Shown here one piece after another: positions 1 to 8,580 of a DNA stretch of 64,000 nt. This DNA is from an uncultured Bradyrhizobium sp. (lineage in GTDB: Bacteria > Pseudomonadota > Alphaproteobacteria > Rhizobiales > Xanthobacteraceae), in the NCBI RefSeq assembly GCF_936943645.1, contig NZ_CAKZJO010000056.1:183406-247405 (forward strand), given 5' to 3'. Positions within the stretch are counted from its first letter, which is position 1. Each line of letters opens with the position of its first letter. The notes beneath the pieces are model-generated. The model was not told the origin of the DNA, ran no database searches, and saw nothing but the letters and a program-made list of their open reading frames with translations. Made by a program: the position numbers and the translations under genes.

Positions 1-1869
1 AAATCCATCCTCGATGCCCTGCCGGAGAAGCGGGTGTACCGCTTCGTCGCCGGGCCGGTGGTGGTTCGCGCGCTCGGACACCCCCGCACGGAATTGGCGA
101 CCGTCGGCGCGCCGCCGCTGAAATGGACATTGGCCGGAAACGGCAAGGTGATCGCGCAAGGCGAGACCCGCGAGCCCGTGATCGCCTGGCCCGCCGGCCT
201 GCCGCTCGGGTATCACCGGTTGACTCTGACCGATGCCGGGGGTGGGACGGAAGAGGTGCCGATGATCGTGGCGCCGGAGCGGGCCTTTGGCGGCGATTTC
301 GACCGCGGCTGGCTGCTCGCCGTGCAGCTCTACAGCGTCCGCTCGAACCGCAATTGGGGCATCGGCGACTTCACCGATCTTGCCGATCTGGTCCGGCTCG
401 CCAAGCAGCTCGGGGCCGACGGCGTCGGGCTCAATCCGCTGCACGTCCTGTTCGACGACCACCCGGCCGATTGCAGTCCGTATTCGCCGAACAGCCGGTT
501 GTTCCTCAATCCGCTCTATATCGACGTCGAGGCTATTGCCGAATTCTCGCCGGACCTCGTGCCCGACGCGGTCGCGACCGCCGCCCGTCTGCGCGAAGGC
601 GATCGCGTGCCTTATGCGGACATGGCGGCATTGAAATGGCTGGCCTTGCGGGCCGCCTTCAACAGTTTCGTGACAAGCGCGAGCGAGGCGCGCCGCAAGG
701 CGTTCGACGCCTTCCGCGCCGCCCGCGCGCCGCTGCTGTCGCGCTTTGCCTGTTTCGAGGTGTTGCGTCATCGTTTCACCGGCCCTTGGTGGGAATGGCC
801 CGCGGAATGGCAGCAACCGGACGAGGCCAAATGCGCGGGCTTGCGCAACGGTCCCGACAAGCGCGAGGTCGAATTCGTCGAATTCGTGCAATGGACCGCG
901 GACAGCCAGCTGCACGCCGCCAAGGAGCTTGCCAGCCAGCTCGGCATGCGGGTCGGGCTCTATCTCGACGTTGCCGTCGGCGTGCAGTCCAACGGCTTCG
1001 ATGCCTGGAACGAGCAGATGGCGATCTCCCGTCATCTCGCCGTCGGCGCGCCGCCCGACGTGCTCAACACCATCGGCCAGGATTGGGGCCTTGCCGGCTT
1101 CAACGCCGGCGGCCTGGAAGCGCAATCCTTCGTGCCCTTCGCCGACATGCTGGCGGCGTCGATGCGCCATGCCGGCGCGATCAGGCTCGACCACGTGCTC
1201 GGCTTGAAGCGGCTTTATCTGGTGCCGCGTGGCTTCAAGCCTGATAACGGCGCCTATGTGCAGATGCCGTTCGAGGCGCTGCTTGGCGCCGTGGCGCGCG
1301 AGAGCGCGGCGCACAAATGCATCGTGATCGGCGAGGACCTCGGCACCGTGCCGGAAGGTTTTCGCGAGATGATGCAGGATTTCGGCATCTGGTCCTATCT
1401 CGTCATGATGTTCGAGCGTGACGATGCCGGCCATTTCCGCAACGTCGATCATTACCGGCCGAACGCGCTGGTCACGCTGAACACGCACGATCTGTCGACC
1501 TATGCCGGCTGGCGCTCGTTCAGCGACCTCAAGATGAAACGCTCGCTCGGGCTCGATCCCGGCGAGAACGACCAGGCGCGCTGGGACGCGCTCGGCCGGC
1601 TCGACGAGATCCTGCGCCAGAACGGCATCAAGGCCAACGACCTCTATTCAGTGCTCGCCTTCCTATCGCGCACGCCGTCGCGGCTGCTCGCGGTATCCAT
1701 GGAGGATCTGCTCGGCGTAATCGACCAGCCCAACATTCCCGGCACCATCGACGAGCACCCGAACTGGCGCCAGCGCCTTCCCGTCGCGCTCGACAAGATC
1801 GCATCGAAGGTCGACCTCACGGCCTTGCGAGCGGCGACGCGGGAACGTTCGTTGCCCGGCGGCAGTTGA
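1..1869 (+). CDS. malQ: 4-alpha-glucanotransferase (amylomaltase), 5' end outside window
   Basis: Disproportionating enzyme of GH77 that transfers maltodextrin segments between glucans in the cytoplasm, as part of glycogen and maltose turnover. The reading frame is open from base 1, so the gene begins upstream and the GTG at 34 is probably internal. GH77 hallmarks are present: an LDHVLGL block with the nucleophile Asp at 1189-1191, the GEDLGTVP block with the acid/base Glu at 1333-1335, and NTHDLST with the third carboxylate near 1489. The first 90 or so residues look like the extra N-terminal beta domain of long bacterial MalQ proteins. A GH15 glucoamylase follows after 31 bases, so the two probably act together. 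Function is well supported; only the start is missing. Confidence 0.9.
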   Translation, partial: KSILDALPEKRVYRFVAGPVVVRALGHPRTELATVGAPPLKWTLAGNGKVIAQGETREPVIAWPAGLPLGYHRLTLTDAGGGTEEVPMIVAPERAFGGDFDRGWLLAVQLYSVRSNRNWGIGDFTDLADLVRLAKQLGADGVGLNPLHVLFDDHPADCSPYSPNSRLFLNPLYIDVEAIAEFSPDLVPDAVATAARLREGDRVPYADMAALKWLALRAAFNSFVTSASEARRKAFDAFRAARAPLLSRFACFEVLRHRFTGPWWEWPAEWQQPDEAKCAGLRNGPDKREVEFVEFVQWTADSQLHAAKELASQLGMRVGLYLDVAVGVQSNGFDAWNEQMAISRHLAVGAPPDVLNTIGQDWGLAGFNAGGLEAQSFVPFADMLAASMRHAGAIRLDHVLGLKRLYLVPRGFKPDNGAYVQMPFEALLGAVARESAAHKCIVIGEDLGTVPEGFREMMQDFGIWSYLVMMFERDDAGHFRNVDHYRPNALVTLNTHDLSTYAGWRSFSDLKMKRSLGLDPGENDQARWDALGRLDEILRQNGIKANDLYSVLAFLSRTPSRLLAVSMEDLLGVIDQPNIPGTIDEHPNWRQRLPVALDKIASKVDLTALRAATRERSLPGGS

Positions 1870-1900
1870 TCGGCTGGGGGATTTCCAGGCTCGCACGACA

Positions 1901-3700
1901 TTGTCCCAGAGGATCGAAGACTACGCGCTGATCGGTGATTGTGAGACCGCGGCGCTGGTCGGGCGCGACGGCTCGATCGACTGGCTGTGCTGGCCGGCCT
2001 TCGATTCCGACGCCTGCTTTGCCGCCATCCTCGGCACCCACAAGAACGGCCGCTGGCTGATCGCGCCGAGCGAGGACGTCATCAGGACGTCGCGCCGCTA
2101 TCTCGGCGACACCCTCATCCTGGAAACGCGCATCGAGACCAAGAGCGGCGCCGTCGCGCTGATCGATTTCATGCCGCCGCGCGGCAAGGCGTCGGACATC
2201 GTGCGGCTGGTGCGCGGCCTCGAAGGCACCGTCAAGATGCGGATGGAGCTCGTGATCCGCTTCGGCTTCGGCGTGGACATTCCCTGGGTGCGGCGGATCG
2301 ATCATTCCCTGATGGCCATCGCTGGCCAGGACATGACGGTGCTGCGCACGCCGGCCAAGACGCGTGGCGAGGATCTGACAACTGTCTCCGACTTCGAAGT
2401 GACGGCCGGCGAGACCATGCCGTTCGTGCTGACCTATGGTCCCTCGCATCTCGCGCCGCCCGAGCCGATTGATCCGGAGGTCGCGCTGCAGGAGACCGAA
2501 AAATTCTGGAAAGACTGGTGCGGTCATTGCACCCGGGACGGCGACTACCACGATCTCGTCGTGCGCTCGCTGATCACGCTGAAGGCGCTGACCTTTGGTC
2601 CGACTGGCGGCATCGTCGCGGCGCCGACCACGTCATTGCCCGAGAAGCTCGGGGGCAGCAGGAACTGGGACTACCGCTTCTGCTGGCTGCGCGATGCCAC
2701 CTTCACGCTGCTGGCGCTGATGAACTCGGGCTACACCGAGGAGGCCCTGGCCTGGCACAATTGGCTGCTCCGCGCGGCCGCAGGCTCGCCCGCGAACATG
2801 CAGATCATGTACGGCATCTGGGGCCAGCGGCGGCTGCTGGAGTGGGAAGCGAGCTGGCTCGACGGTTATGAGGGGGCGCAGCCGGTGCGCGTCGGCAACG
2901 CCGCGCATGCGCAGCTTCAGCTCGACGTCTATGGCGAGCTGATCGACGCCTTCCATCAGTCGCGCATGGCCAAGCTCAAGCTCGACGAGGAGAGCTGGGC
3001 GCTGGAGTGCGCCGTGCTCAACCATCTCGCCGAAGTCTGGGACCGGCCGGATCACGGCATCTGGGAGCGACGCGGCGAGCCCAAGCACTACGTGTTCTCC
3101 AAGGTCATGACCTGGGTCGCCTTCGACCGCGGCATCAAGAGCGCCGAGACCTTCGGCTTCAAGGCGCCGCTGCTGCACTGGCGCGCCTTGCGCGAGGCCA
3201 TTCATCGCGACGTCTGCAACAGGGGATTTGACGCCGAGGAAAACGCCTTCGTCGAATCCTACGGCTCGAAACTGCTCGATGCATCCGTGCTGCTGCTGCC
3301 GGCCGTCGGCTTTCTGCCGGCGGAAGATCCGCGCATCCGCGGCACCATCGGGTCCGTCGAGGCCCGCCTGGTGCGCGATGGCTTCGTGCTCCGGCATGAT
3401 CCGCGCGAACTGCCCCCGGGGCAACCGCCGCTCGAAGGCGCGTTTCTGGCCTGCACCCTGTGGCTGGCCGATGCCCATGTGCTGTCGGGCGATCTCGACA
3501 AGGCGCAAGCCTTGCTCGATCGCGTGGCCGGCATTGCCAACGACGTCGGTCTGCTGGCCGAGGAATACGATTCAGTCGCCCGGCGCCAAACCGGAAATTT
3601 CCCGCAGGCGCTGACCCACATCGCGCTGATCAACACCGCGCAGAATCTGTCGGCGGCGAGGCAGGAAAGCGAGAAGCCGGCCGTGCAGCGGTCGAAGTAG
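1901..3700 (+). CDS. GH15 glucoamylase / glucodextranase-type glycoside hydrolase
   Basis: Predicted exo-acting hydrolase that releases glucose from alpha-glucans or trehalose-like substrates. It has 599 residues, normal for the cytosolic bacterial GH15 type that lacks a signal peptide. The N-terminus shows the family opening IEDYALIGDCETAALV and SIDWLCWP, followed by NWDYRFCWLRDATFTL (the substrate-binding core). Near the C-terminus AEEYDS (Glu554/555) matches the catalytic base region. The start chosen is TTG at 1901, because the family motif begins four residues later; no strong ribosome-binding site is visible. It lies 31 bases after malQ on the same strand and is probably co-transcribed. 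The exact substrate cannot be read from the sequence: bacterial members include glucoamylases and trehalases. Confidence 0.85.
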   Translation: MSQRIEDYALIGDCETAALVGRDGSIDWLCWPAFDSDACFAAILGTHKNGRWLIAPSEDVIRTSRRYLGDTLILETRIETKSGAVALIDFMPPRGKASDIVRLVRGLEGTVKMRMELVIRFGFGVDIPWVRRIDHSLMAIAGQDMTVLRTPAKTRGEDLTTVSDFEVTAGETMPFVLTYGPSHLAPPEPIDPEVALQETEKFWKDWCGHCTRDGDYHDLVVRSLITLKALTFGPTGGIVAAPTTSLPEKLGGSRNWDYRFCWLRDATFTLLALMNSGYTEEALAWHNWLLRAAAGSPANMQIMYGIWGQRRLLEWEASWLDGYEGAQPVRVGNAAHAQLQLDVYGELIDAFHQSRMAKLKLDEESWALECAVLNHLAEVWDRPDHGIWERRGEPKHYVFSKVMTWVAFDRGIKSAETFGFKAPLLHWRALREAIHRDVCNRGFDAEENAFVESYGSKLLDASVLLLPAVGFLPAEDPRIRGTIGSVEARLVRDGFVLRHDPRELPPGQPPLEGAFLACTLWLADAHVLSGDLDKAQALLDRVAGIANDVGLLAEEYDSVARRQTGNFPQALTHIALINTAQNLSAARQESEKPAVQRSK

Positions 3701-3748
3701 CTGGCAAGATCAGGTCGATTGTTTCCGTGAGGACGCCATATCAGACCC

Positions 3749-3885
3749 GTCATCCTGAGGCGCGAGCACGGGCGGCGCGAAGCGGCGCTTGGCGAGCCTC
3801 GAAGGACGAGCGGCCGGGATGCAGCCGGGCCGTCGTCCTTCGAGGCTCGTCCTGCGTTGCAAGACGAGCACCTCAGGATAACGGT
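3749..3885. repeat. Imperfect palindromic intergenic repeat, CATCCTGAGG family
   Basis: The segment opens with GTCATCCTGAGG and ends with CCTCAGGATAACGG, its near inverse. An inner pair, CCTCGAAGGACGA / TCGTCCTTCGAGG, can pair as well. A related copy sits at 35766-35894. It fills most of the space between two convergent genes, the glucoamylase and the HAD phosphatase, and could act as a transcript end. Elements of this kind are common between genes in Bradyrhizobium. Confidence 0.75.
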
Positions 3886-3929
3886 GAGAGATTTGAGTTG
3901 GCCGCTTCAACCCGCCCTTGCGAATGCCC

Positions 3930-4742
3930 CTAACCCACCCCATTCCGCTTCAAGATCATCTCCATCGCCTCCGCAAACCCGTCCTGCTCGTTGCTCGCGG
4001 TGACGTGGGTGGCCTGGTCCTTGACGTTGTCGGTGGCATTGCCCATGGCGATCGAGGTGCCGCTGACGGCGAACATCGCGAGGTCGTTCTGCATGTCGCC
4101 GATGGTGGCGACGGCGCTGGTCGCAATTCCGAGACGCTTGGCCATCGCTTCGACGAATGTGCCCTTGTTGAAGCCGGGCGGGGTGATGTCGAGATAATAG
4201 GTCTGCGAACGCACGGCGGTGGCCTCGACGCCGAGCGCCTTCTGCATCGTCTTCTCGCAAGCCTCGAGGCCGGCAGCATCGGCGCTGGCGCCGACGATCT
4301 TGCAGGCGCTGGCGAGATAGGGCGAAAAATCCGTCACGATAGTCGGGTCGGCGCGGATCGTATGCTGCTCATGGGCGACATAGCGTCCGCTGGGATTGTC
4401 GATCAGCCATTGGTCGGCGGTGAAGAGCCAGATGTCGGCGCCAAACTCGCGCAGGATCTGCAGGGACCGCTCGGCCGCGCCTGCAGGGATGAGATGCTGC
4501 TCGACCGGCCTCATCTCGGGATCGACGATCGAGGAGCCGTTGAACGGGCCGACCGGCAGCCACAGCGCCAGCGGGTCGATCAGGAACCGCATGCCGATCG
4601 CGGGGCGGCTGGAGGTGATGGTGAAGCCGATGCCGGCCTTGTGCAGGCGCTGCACCGCGGACTTCGCGCGGTCCGTCAGCGTCTTGTCCTTGGTCAGCAG
4701 CGTGCCGTCGACGTCGGACACCACGAGTGAGATTTGCGTCAT
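3930..4742 (-). CDS. Cof-type HAD-superfamily phosphatase
   Basis: Cytoplasmic haloacid dehalogenase-like hydrolase of the Cof/YbiV type, acting on sugar phosphates or similar small phosphorylated metabolites. The DxDGT motif (Asp10, Asp12) supplies the nucleophile and acid; TSSRP is motif II; IGDMQNDLAMF near the C-terminus is the Mg-binding motif IV. At 270 residues with a large cap insert it is a standard IIB member. It is the last gene of the minus-strand operon, 22 bases after gluconokinase, which suggests a sugar-phosphate substrate or a housekeeping role for that pathway. The precise substrate is unknown. Confidence 0.85.
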   Translation of the reverse strand: MTQISLVVSDVDGTLLTKDKTLTDRAKSAVQRLHKAGIGFTITSSRPAIGMRFLIDPLALWLPVGPFNGSSIVDPEMRPVEQHLIPAGAAERSLQILREFGADIWLFTADQWLIDNPSGRYVAHEQHTIRADPTIVTDFSPYLASACKIVGASADAAGLEACEKTMQKALGVEATAVRSQTYYLDITPPGFNKGTFVEAMAKRLGIATSAVATIGDMQNDLAMFAVSGTSIAMGNATDNVKDQATHVTASNEQDGFAEAMEMILKRNGVG

Positions 4743-4764
4743 GGCAGGACCTTCGGTTCGGTTC

Positions 4765-5295
4765 TCAGCGTTTCGCCCCGCCCAGCTTCAATTGCCGCAC
4801 CAGGCCATCCACGATCGCCTCGACGGATTCGTCAATCGAGACGGTGACGACGTGCTCGCCCGCCTCCGGCGGCTCCAGCGTCTCGAACTGGCTCGTCAAC
4901 AGCCCGGGCGGCATGAAATGGCCCTTGCGGTGCGCGAGCCGCTCGGCGATCAGCTCCCTGGTGCCCTTCAGGAAGACGAAGCGAACATCGTCGCGCCCGC
5001 GCAGCAGCACGTCGCGATAGGTGTGCTTCAGCGCCGAGCAGGCGATGATGACATGCTCACCTTTCTCGCAAACCCGCGCGATCTCGTCGGCGATGGCGTT
5101 GAGCCAGGGCCAGCGGTCCTCGTCGGTGAGGGGATGGCCGGCCCGCATCTTTTCGACATTGCTGGCGGGATGGAAGCTGTCGCCGTCCTCGAAGCGCCAG
5201 CCGAGCCGCTGGCCCAGCGCCGCCGCCACCGTGCTCTTGCCCGAACCCGACACGCCCATCACGATCAACGCACAAGGTGCTTCAACGCCGCCCAC
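4765..5295 (-). CDS. gntK: Gluconokinase
   Basis: Phosphorylates D-gluconate to 6-phosphogluconate with ATP, feeding the pentose-phosphate and Entner-Doudoroff routes. The P-loop GVSGSGKST lies at residues 14-22, followed by the GDSFHP block typical of GntK. I start it at GTG 5295: a GGAGG lies about six bases upstream, and the protein then has 176 residues, the family length. The open frame continues to 5382, but those extra residues are only the other frame of pgl. The start overlaps the end of pgl by 14 bases, implying coupled translation. Its place in a zwf-pgl-gnd operon supports the call. Confidence 0.9.
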   Translation of the reverse strand: MGGVEAPCALIVMGVSGSGKSTVAAALGQRLGWRFEDGDSFHPASNVEKMRAGHPLTDEDRWPWLNAIADEIARVCEKGEHVIIACSALKHTYRDVLLRGRDDVRFVFLKGTRELIAERLAHRKGHFMPPGLLTSQFETLEPPEAGEHVVTVSIDESVEAIVDGLVRQLKLGGAKR

Positions 5296-6031
5296 GAAAT
5301 TCCTCCGGAAGCGCGCACCTGTCGACCAGCCAGACGGTCTCACCGTTCGAGCGCGCGCGTAACGCCGGCAGAGTCTCGCCATTGAGGAGGCGCGTCAAGA
5401 TCGCCTGCTTGTCGTGCCCGGCAATCTCGAACAGCATTTCGTAGCACGACGCCAGGACGGGCAGGGTGAGCGAGACCCGCGGCACGAACGGCGCGACATT
5501 GGCCCTGGGAACTCCAACGACCCAGCGCTCGGTCTCCTCGATTTCGGGGAAGCCGGGAAACAGCGAGGCGGTGTGGCCGTCCGGCCCGGCGCCCATCAGG
5601 ACCATGTCGAACAGCGGCCGCGAAGGATCGAGACCTTCCGCGCCGTAGAACGACTGCAATTCGTGCGCATAGGCCGCGGCGCTCTGATCGGGGTTTTCGA
5701 GCGTGGTCGGGATCGGATGGACATGGCCGGCCGGCGCGTTGGAATCGAGAAACGTCGCGCGCGCCACCGTCATGTTGTTGAGGGGATCGCTCTCCGGGAC
5801 AAAACGCTCATCACCGATGAACCAATGCACGCGCTGCCATGGGATCTTGCCGCAAAAGGCCTCGCTGCCAAGCAGCTGATACAGCTTCTTCGGGCTGGAT
5901 CCGCCGGTCAGGCAGATCGCGATGCGGCCGGGATTGGCTGCAATCCGGGCCATCACCCGCTCGGCCGCCGCGCAGGCGAGGGCCTCGGCGTCCGCCTCGA
6001 CGATCAGCTTCGGCTGGCCAGCCGTTGCCAT
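5282..6031 (-). CDS. pgl: 6-phosphogluconolactonase
   Basis: Hydrolyses 6-phosphogluconolactone, the second step of the oxidative pentose-phosphate pathway. The protein is of the DevB/Pgl type (about 249 residues) and carries the family blocks ICLTGGSSP near residue 40, VHWFIGDERFVP near 90 and LMGAGPDGHTASLFPG near 145. ATG 6031 is chosen: it shares its A with the TGA of zwf, whereas a GTG one codon upstream would also be open. The order zwf-pgl-gntK with overlapping ends on both sides argues for one translationally coupled unit. Confidence 0.93.
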   Translation of the reverse strand: MATAGQPKLIVEADAEALACAAAERVMARIAANPGRIAICLTGGSSPKKLYQLLGSEAFCGKIPWQRVHWFIGDERFVPESDPLNNMTVARATFLDSNAPAGHVHPIPTTLENPDQSAAAYAHELQSFYGAEGLDPSRPLFDMVLMGAGPDGHTASLFPGFPEIEETERWVVGVPRANVAPFVPRVSLTLPVLASCYEMLFEIAGHDKQAILTRLLNGETLPALRARSNGETVWLVDRCALPEEFRGRR

Positions 6032-7542
6032 CACGAAAACTTCCGCCAGCTTCGCCCGTCGCGCCGCAGCAGCTCGTCGGCACAGGCCGGCCCGTCGCTG
6101 CCGGCCTCATAGGTCTCGATGCCATTGGTGCCGGCGCTCTTCCAGGCGTCCAGGAACGGCTGCACCGCCTGCCACCCGGCCTCGATGCCGTCGGCGCGCT
6201 GGAACAGGATGTTGTCGCCGATCATGCAGTCGTAGATCAGCGTCTCGTAGCCGGTCGAAGGATCGGCGCGGAAATAGTCGCCGTACTTGAATTTCATCTC
6301 GACGCCGTCGATCGTGATGCTCGGCCCCGGAATCTTGGCGTTGAACTGCAGCTCGATGGTTTCGGTCGGCGCGATACCGATGGTGAGGAAGTTCTGCGAC
6401 AGGCGGTCGACGTCGGTCCCCGAGAACATGGACAACGGCGCCTGCTTGAACTTGATCGCTACTTCGGTGCGCTTGTGGCCGAGCGCCTTGCCGGTACGCA
6501 GATAGAAGGGAACGCCGGCCCAGCGCCAATTGTCGATCATCAACTTCAGCGCAACGAAGGTCTCGGTGGTGCTGCCGCGCTTGACGTCCTCGGTCTTGCG
6601 GTAGTCCGGGACATTGTCGTCGCCGATGCGGCCTGAGAGATATTGCGCGCGCACCGAATTTTTCAGCGCATCCTCCCGGCTCGGCAGCTGGATCGACGTC
6701 AGCACCTCCGCCTTCTCGGAGCGGACCGAATGGGCGTCGAAGCGTGCCGGCGGCTCCATCGCGACCAGCGACATCAGCTGGAACAGGTGGTTGGGCACCA
6801 TGTCGCGGAGTGCGCCGGTGGCATCGTAGAAGCCGCCGCGATGGCCGACGCCGAGCTTCTCCTCCACCGTGATCTGCACGTGGTCGATGTGGTTGCGATT
6901 CCAGATCGGCTCGAACATGCCGTTGGCAAAGCGCAGCACCAGGATGTTCTGCACCGTCTCCTTGCCGAGGTAATGATCGATCCGGTAGATCTGGTGCTCC
7001 TCCATGATCTTCAGCAGCTCGGCGTTGAGCGCCTTGGCCGATGCGAGATCGGTGCCGAACGGCTTTTCGATCACGAGGCGGCGCCAGGCGCCGTTCTCCT
7101 TCATCATGCCGGTGCGGCCGAGCTGGCGCGCGGTCGGCGCGAATGCAGCCGGCGGCGTGGCGAGGTAGAACAGCCGGTTGCCGCCAGTCTCCTGCGCGCA
7201 TTCCAGCGAATCCAGATGCTCGCGCAGGCGATCGAACGACGGCGGATCCTTCGGATCGGCCTCGACGAAAGTCACGCATTCCAGCAGTCGTTTGGCCGTG
7301 TCGTCGTCAATGGGACGCGTCGCGAACTGGCGCAGGCCCTTCATCAGGCTGTCGCGAAGCTCGTCATCGGACTGGCTCTTGCGGGCCACGCCGACGACGC
7401 AGAATTTTTCGGGCAACAGGTGCTCGGCTGCCAGATTGTAGAGTGACGGCATCACCAGGCGGTGAGTGAGATCACCGGTCACACCAAAGATGACGAAGGC
7501 GCAATTTTCCGGCTTGCGCTTGGCTTGCGGGTCTTTTGTCAC
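6031..7542 (-). CDS. zwf: Glucose-6-phosphate 1-dehydrogenase
   Basis: NADP-dependent oxidation of glucose-6-phosphate to 6-phosphogluconolactone. The Rossmann motif FGVTGDLTHR is at residues 19-28 and the active-site signature RIDHYLGKE at 187-195, with the essential Lys and His present; the 503-residue length is usual. Translation starts at GTG 7542. It sits 27 bases downstream of gnd and overlaps pgl by one base. It is the entry enzyme of the operon and, with pgl, gives 6-phosphogluconate to both gnd here and an Entner-Doudoroff branch encoded elsewhere. Confidence 0.96.
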   Translation of the reverse strand: MTKDPQAKRKPENCAFVIFGVTGDLTHRLVMPSLYNLAAEHLLPEKFCVVGVARKSQSDDELRDSLMKGLRQFATRPIDDDTAKRLLECVTFVEADPKDPPSFDRLREHLDSLECAQETGGNRLFYLATPPAAFAPTARQLGRTGMMKENGAWRRLVIEKPFGTDLASAKALNAELLKIMEEHQIYRIDHYLGKETVQNILVLRFANGMFEPIWNRNHIDHVQITVEEKLGVGHRGGFYDATGALRDMVPNHLFQLMSLVAMEPPARFDAHSVRSEKAEVLTSIQLPSREDALKNSVRAQYLSGRIGDDNVPDYRKTEDVKRGSTTETFVALKLMIDNWRWAGVPFYLRTGKALGHKRTEVAIKFKQAPLSMFSGTDVDRLSQNFLTIGIAPTETIELQFNAKIPGPSITIDGVEMKFKYGDYFRADPSTGYETLIYDCMIGDNILFQRADGIEAGWQAVQPFLDAWKSAGTNGIETYEAGSDGPACADELLRRDGRSWRKFS

Positions 7543-7569
7543 GAACGATTGGCCTTCGCTTGTTGCGTC

Positions 7570-8568
7570 TTATTTGGGCTTCGCCGCGCCCGGCTGCTTC
7601 GGCTCCTTGTGGCCGCCGAACCCTGCACGCATCGCAGAGAGAATTTTTTCGGCGAAGGTGTGTTCCCGCCGTGAACGGAAACGTGTGTAGAGCGCCGCGG
7701 TCAGGACCTCGGCCGGCACCGCCTCGTCGATCGCCGCATTCACGGTCCAGCGTCCCTCGCCGGAATCCTCCACGAAGCCGGAATATTCCGCGAGCTGCGG
7801 GCTGTCGGCGAGCGCGGTCGAGGTCAGATCGAGCAGCCAGGATGGGATCACCGAGCCGCGCCGCCAGACTTCGGCGATATCGGCGAGATCGAAATCATAG
7901 CGATGGTCCGTCGGCAACGCGTCGATATTGGCGTTCTTGAGGATGTCGAACCCTTCGGCATAGGCCTGCATCAGGCCGTATTCGATGCCATTGTGGATCA
8001 TCTTGACGAAGTGGCCGGCGCCGACGGGGCCGGCATGGATATAGCCCTGCTCGATGCGGGAATCGCGGCCCTCGCGTCCTTCGGTGCGCGGAATGTCGCC
8101 GGCGCCGGGTGCGAGCGCGGCGAAGATCGGGTCGAGCCGGTCCACCACCTGCTTCTCGCCGCCGATCATCATGCAATAGCCGCGGTCGAGACCCCAGACG
8201 CCGCCCGACGTGCCGACGTCGACATAATGGATACCGCGCGCCTTCAGCGCCTTGCCGCGGCGGACGTCGTCCTGCCAGAACGTGTTGCCGCCGTCGATGA
8301 TGACGTCGCCTTCCTGCATGACCTTGGCGATCGTCTCGATCGTGGTCTCGGTGATGTGCCCCGCCGGCAGCATCACCCAGGCCGTGCGCGGGCGCTCGAG
8401 CTTCGAGATGAACTCCTCGAGCGTCGCCGAGCCGACCGCGCCGTCGGCGGCAAGGCCGGCGACGGCCTTGGCGTCCTTGTCATAGACCACGGTCGAATGT
8501 CCGTGACGCATCAGGCGGCGAACGATGTTGCCGCCCATCCGGCCGAGGCCGATCATGCCGAGTTGCAT
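7570..8568 (-). CDS. gnd: 6-phosphogluconate dehydrogenase, short (decarboxylating) type
   Basis: Oxidative decarboxylation of 6-phosphogluconate to ribulose-5-phosphate. At 332 residues it is the short GndA-like class, clearly shorter than the 470-residue enterobacterial Gnd. GLGRMG at residues 7-12 is the dinucleotide motif, and [13 protein letters not shown] holds the catalytic Lys and Asn. Short-class enzymes often prefer NAD, which I infer but cannot prove here. I choose ATG 8568, with AAGGA about nine bases upstream; an in-frame TTG at 8574 is less likely. It is 12 bases downstream of the transaldolase-isomerase fusion. Confidence 0.93.
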   Translation of the reverse strand: MQLGMIGLGRMGGNIVRRLMRHGHSTVVYDKDAKAVAGLAADGAVGSATLEEFISKLERPRTAWVMLPAGHITETTIETIAKVMQEGDVIIDGGNTFWQDDVRRGKALKARGIHYVDVGTSGGVWGLDRGYCMMIGGEKQVVDRLDPIFAALAPGAGDIPRTEGREGRDSRIEQGYIHAGPVGAGHFVKMIHNGIEYGLMQAYAEGFDILKNANIDALPTDHRYDFDLADIAEVWRRGSVIPSWLLDLTSTALADSPQLAEYSGFVEDSGEGRWTVNAAIDEAVPAEVLTAALYTRFRSRREHTFAEKILSAMRAGFGGHKEPKQPGAAKPK

Positions 8569-8580
8569 TGGCAAAATTCC

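Noticed and set aside
1817..2551. Minus-strand frame of 244 codons opposite the glucoamylase
   Set aside because: Antisense of GH15 family motifs; no domain and no ribosome-binding site.
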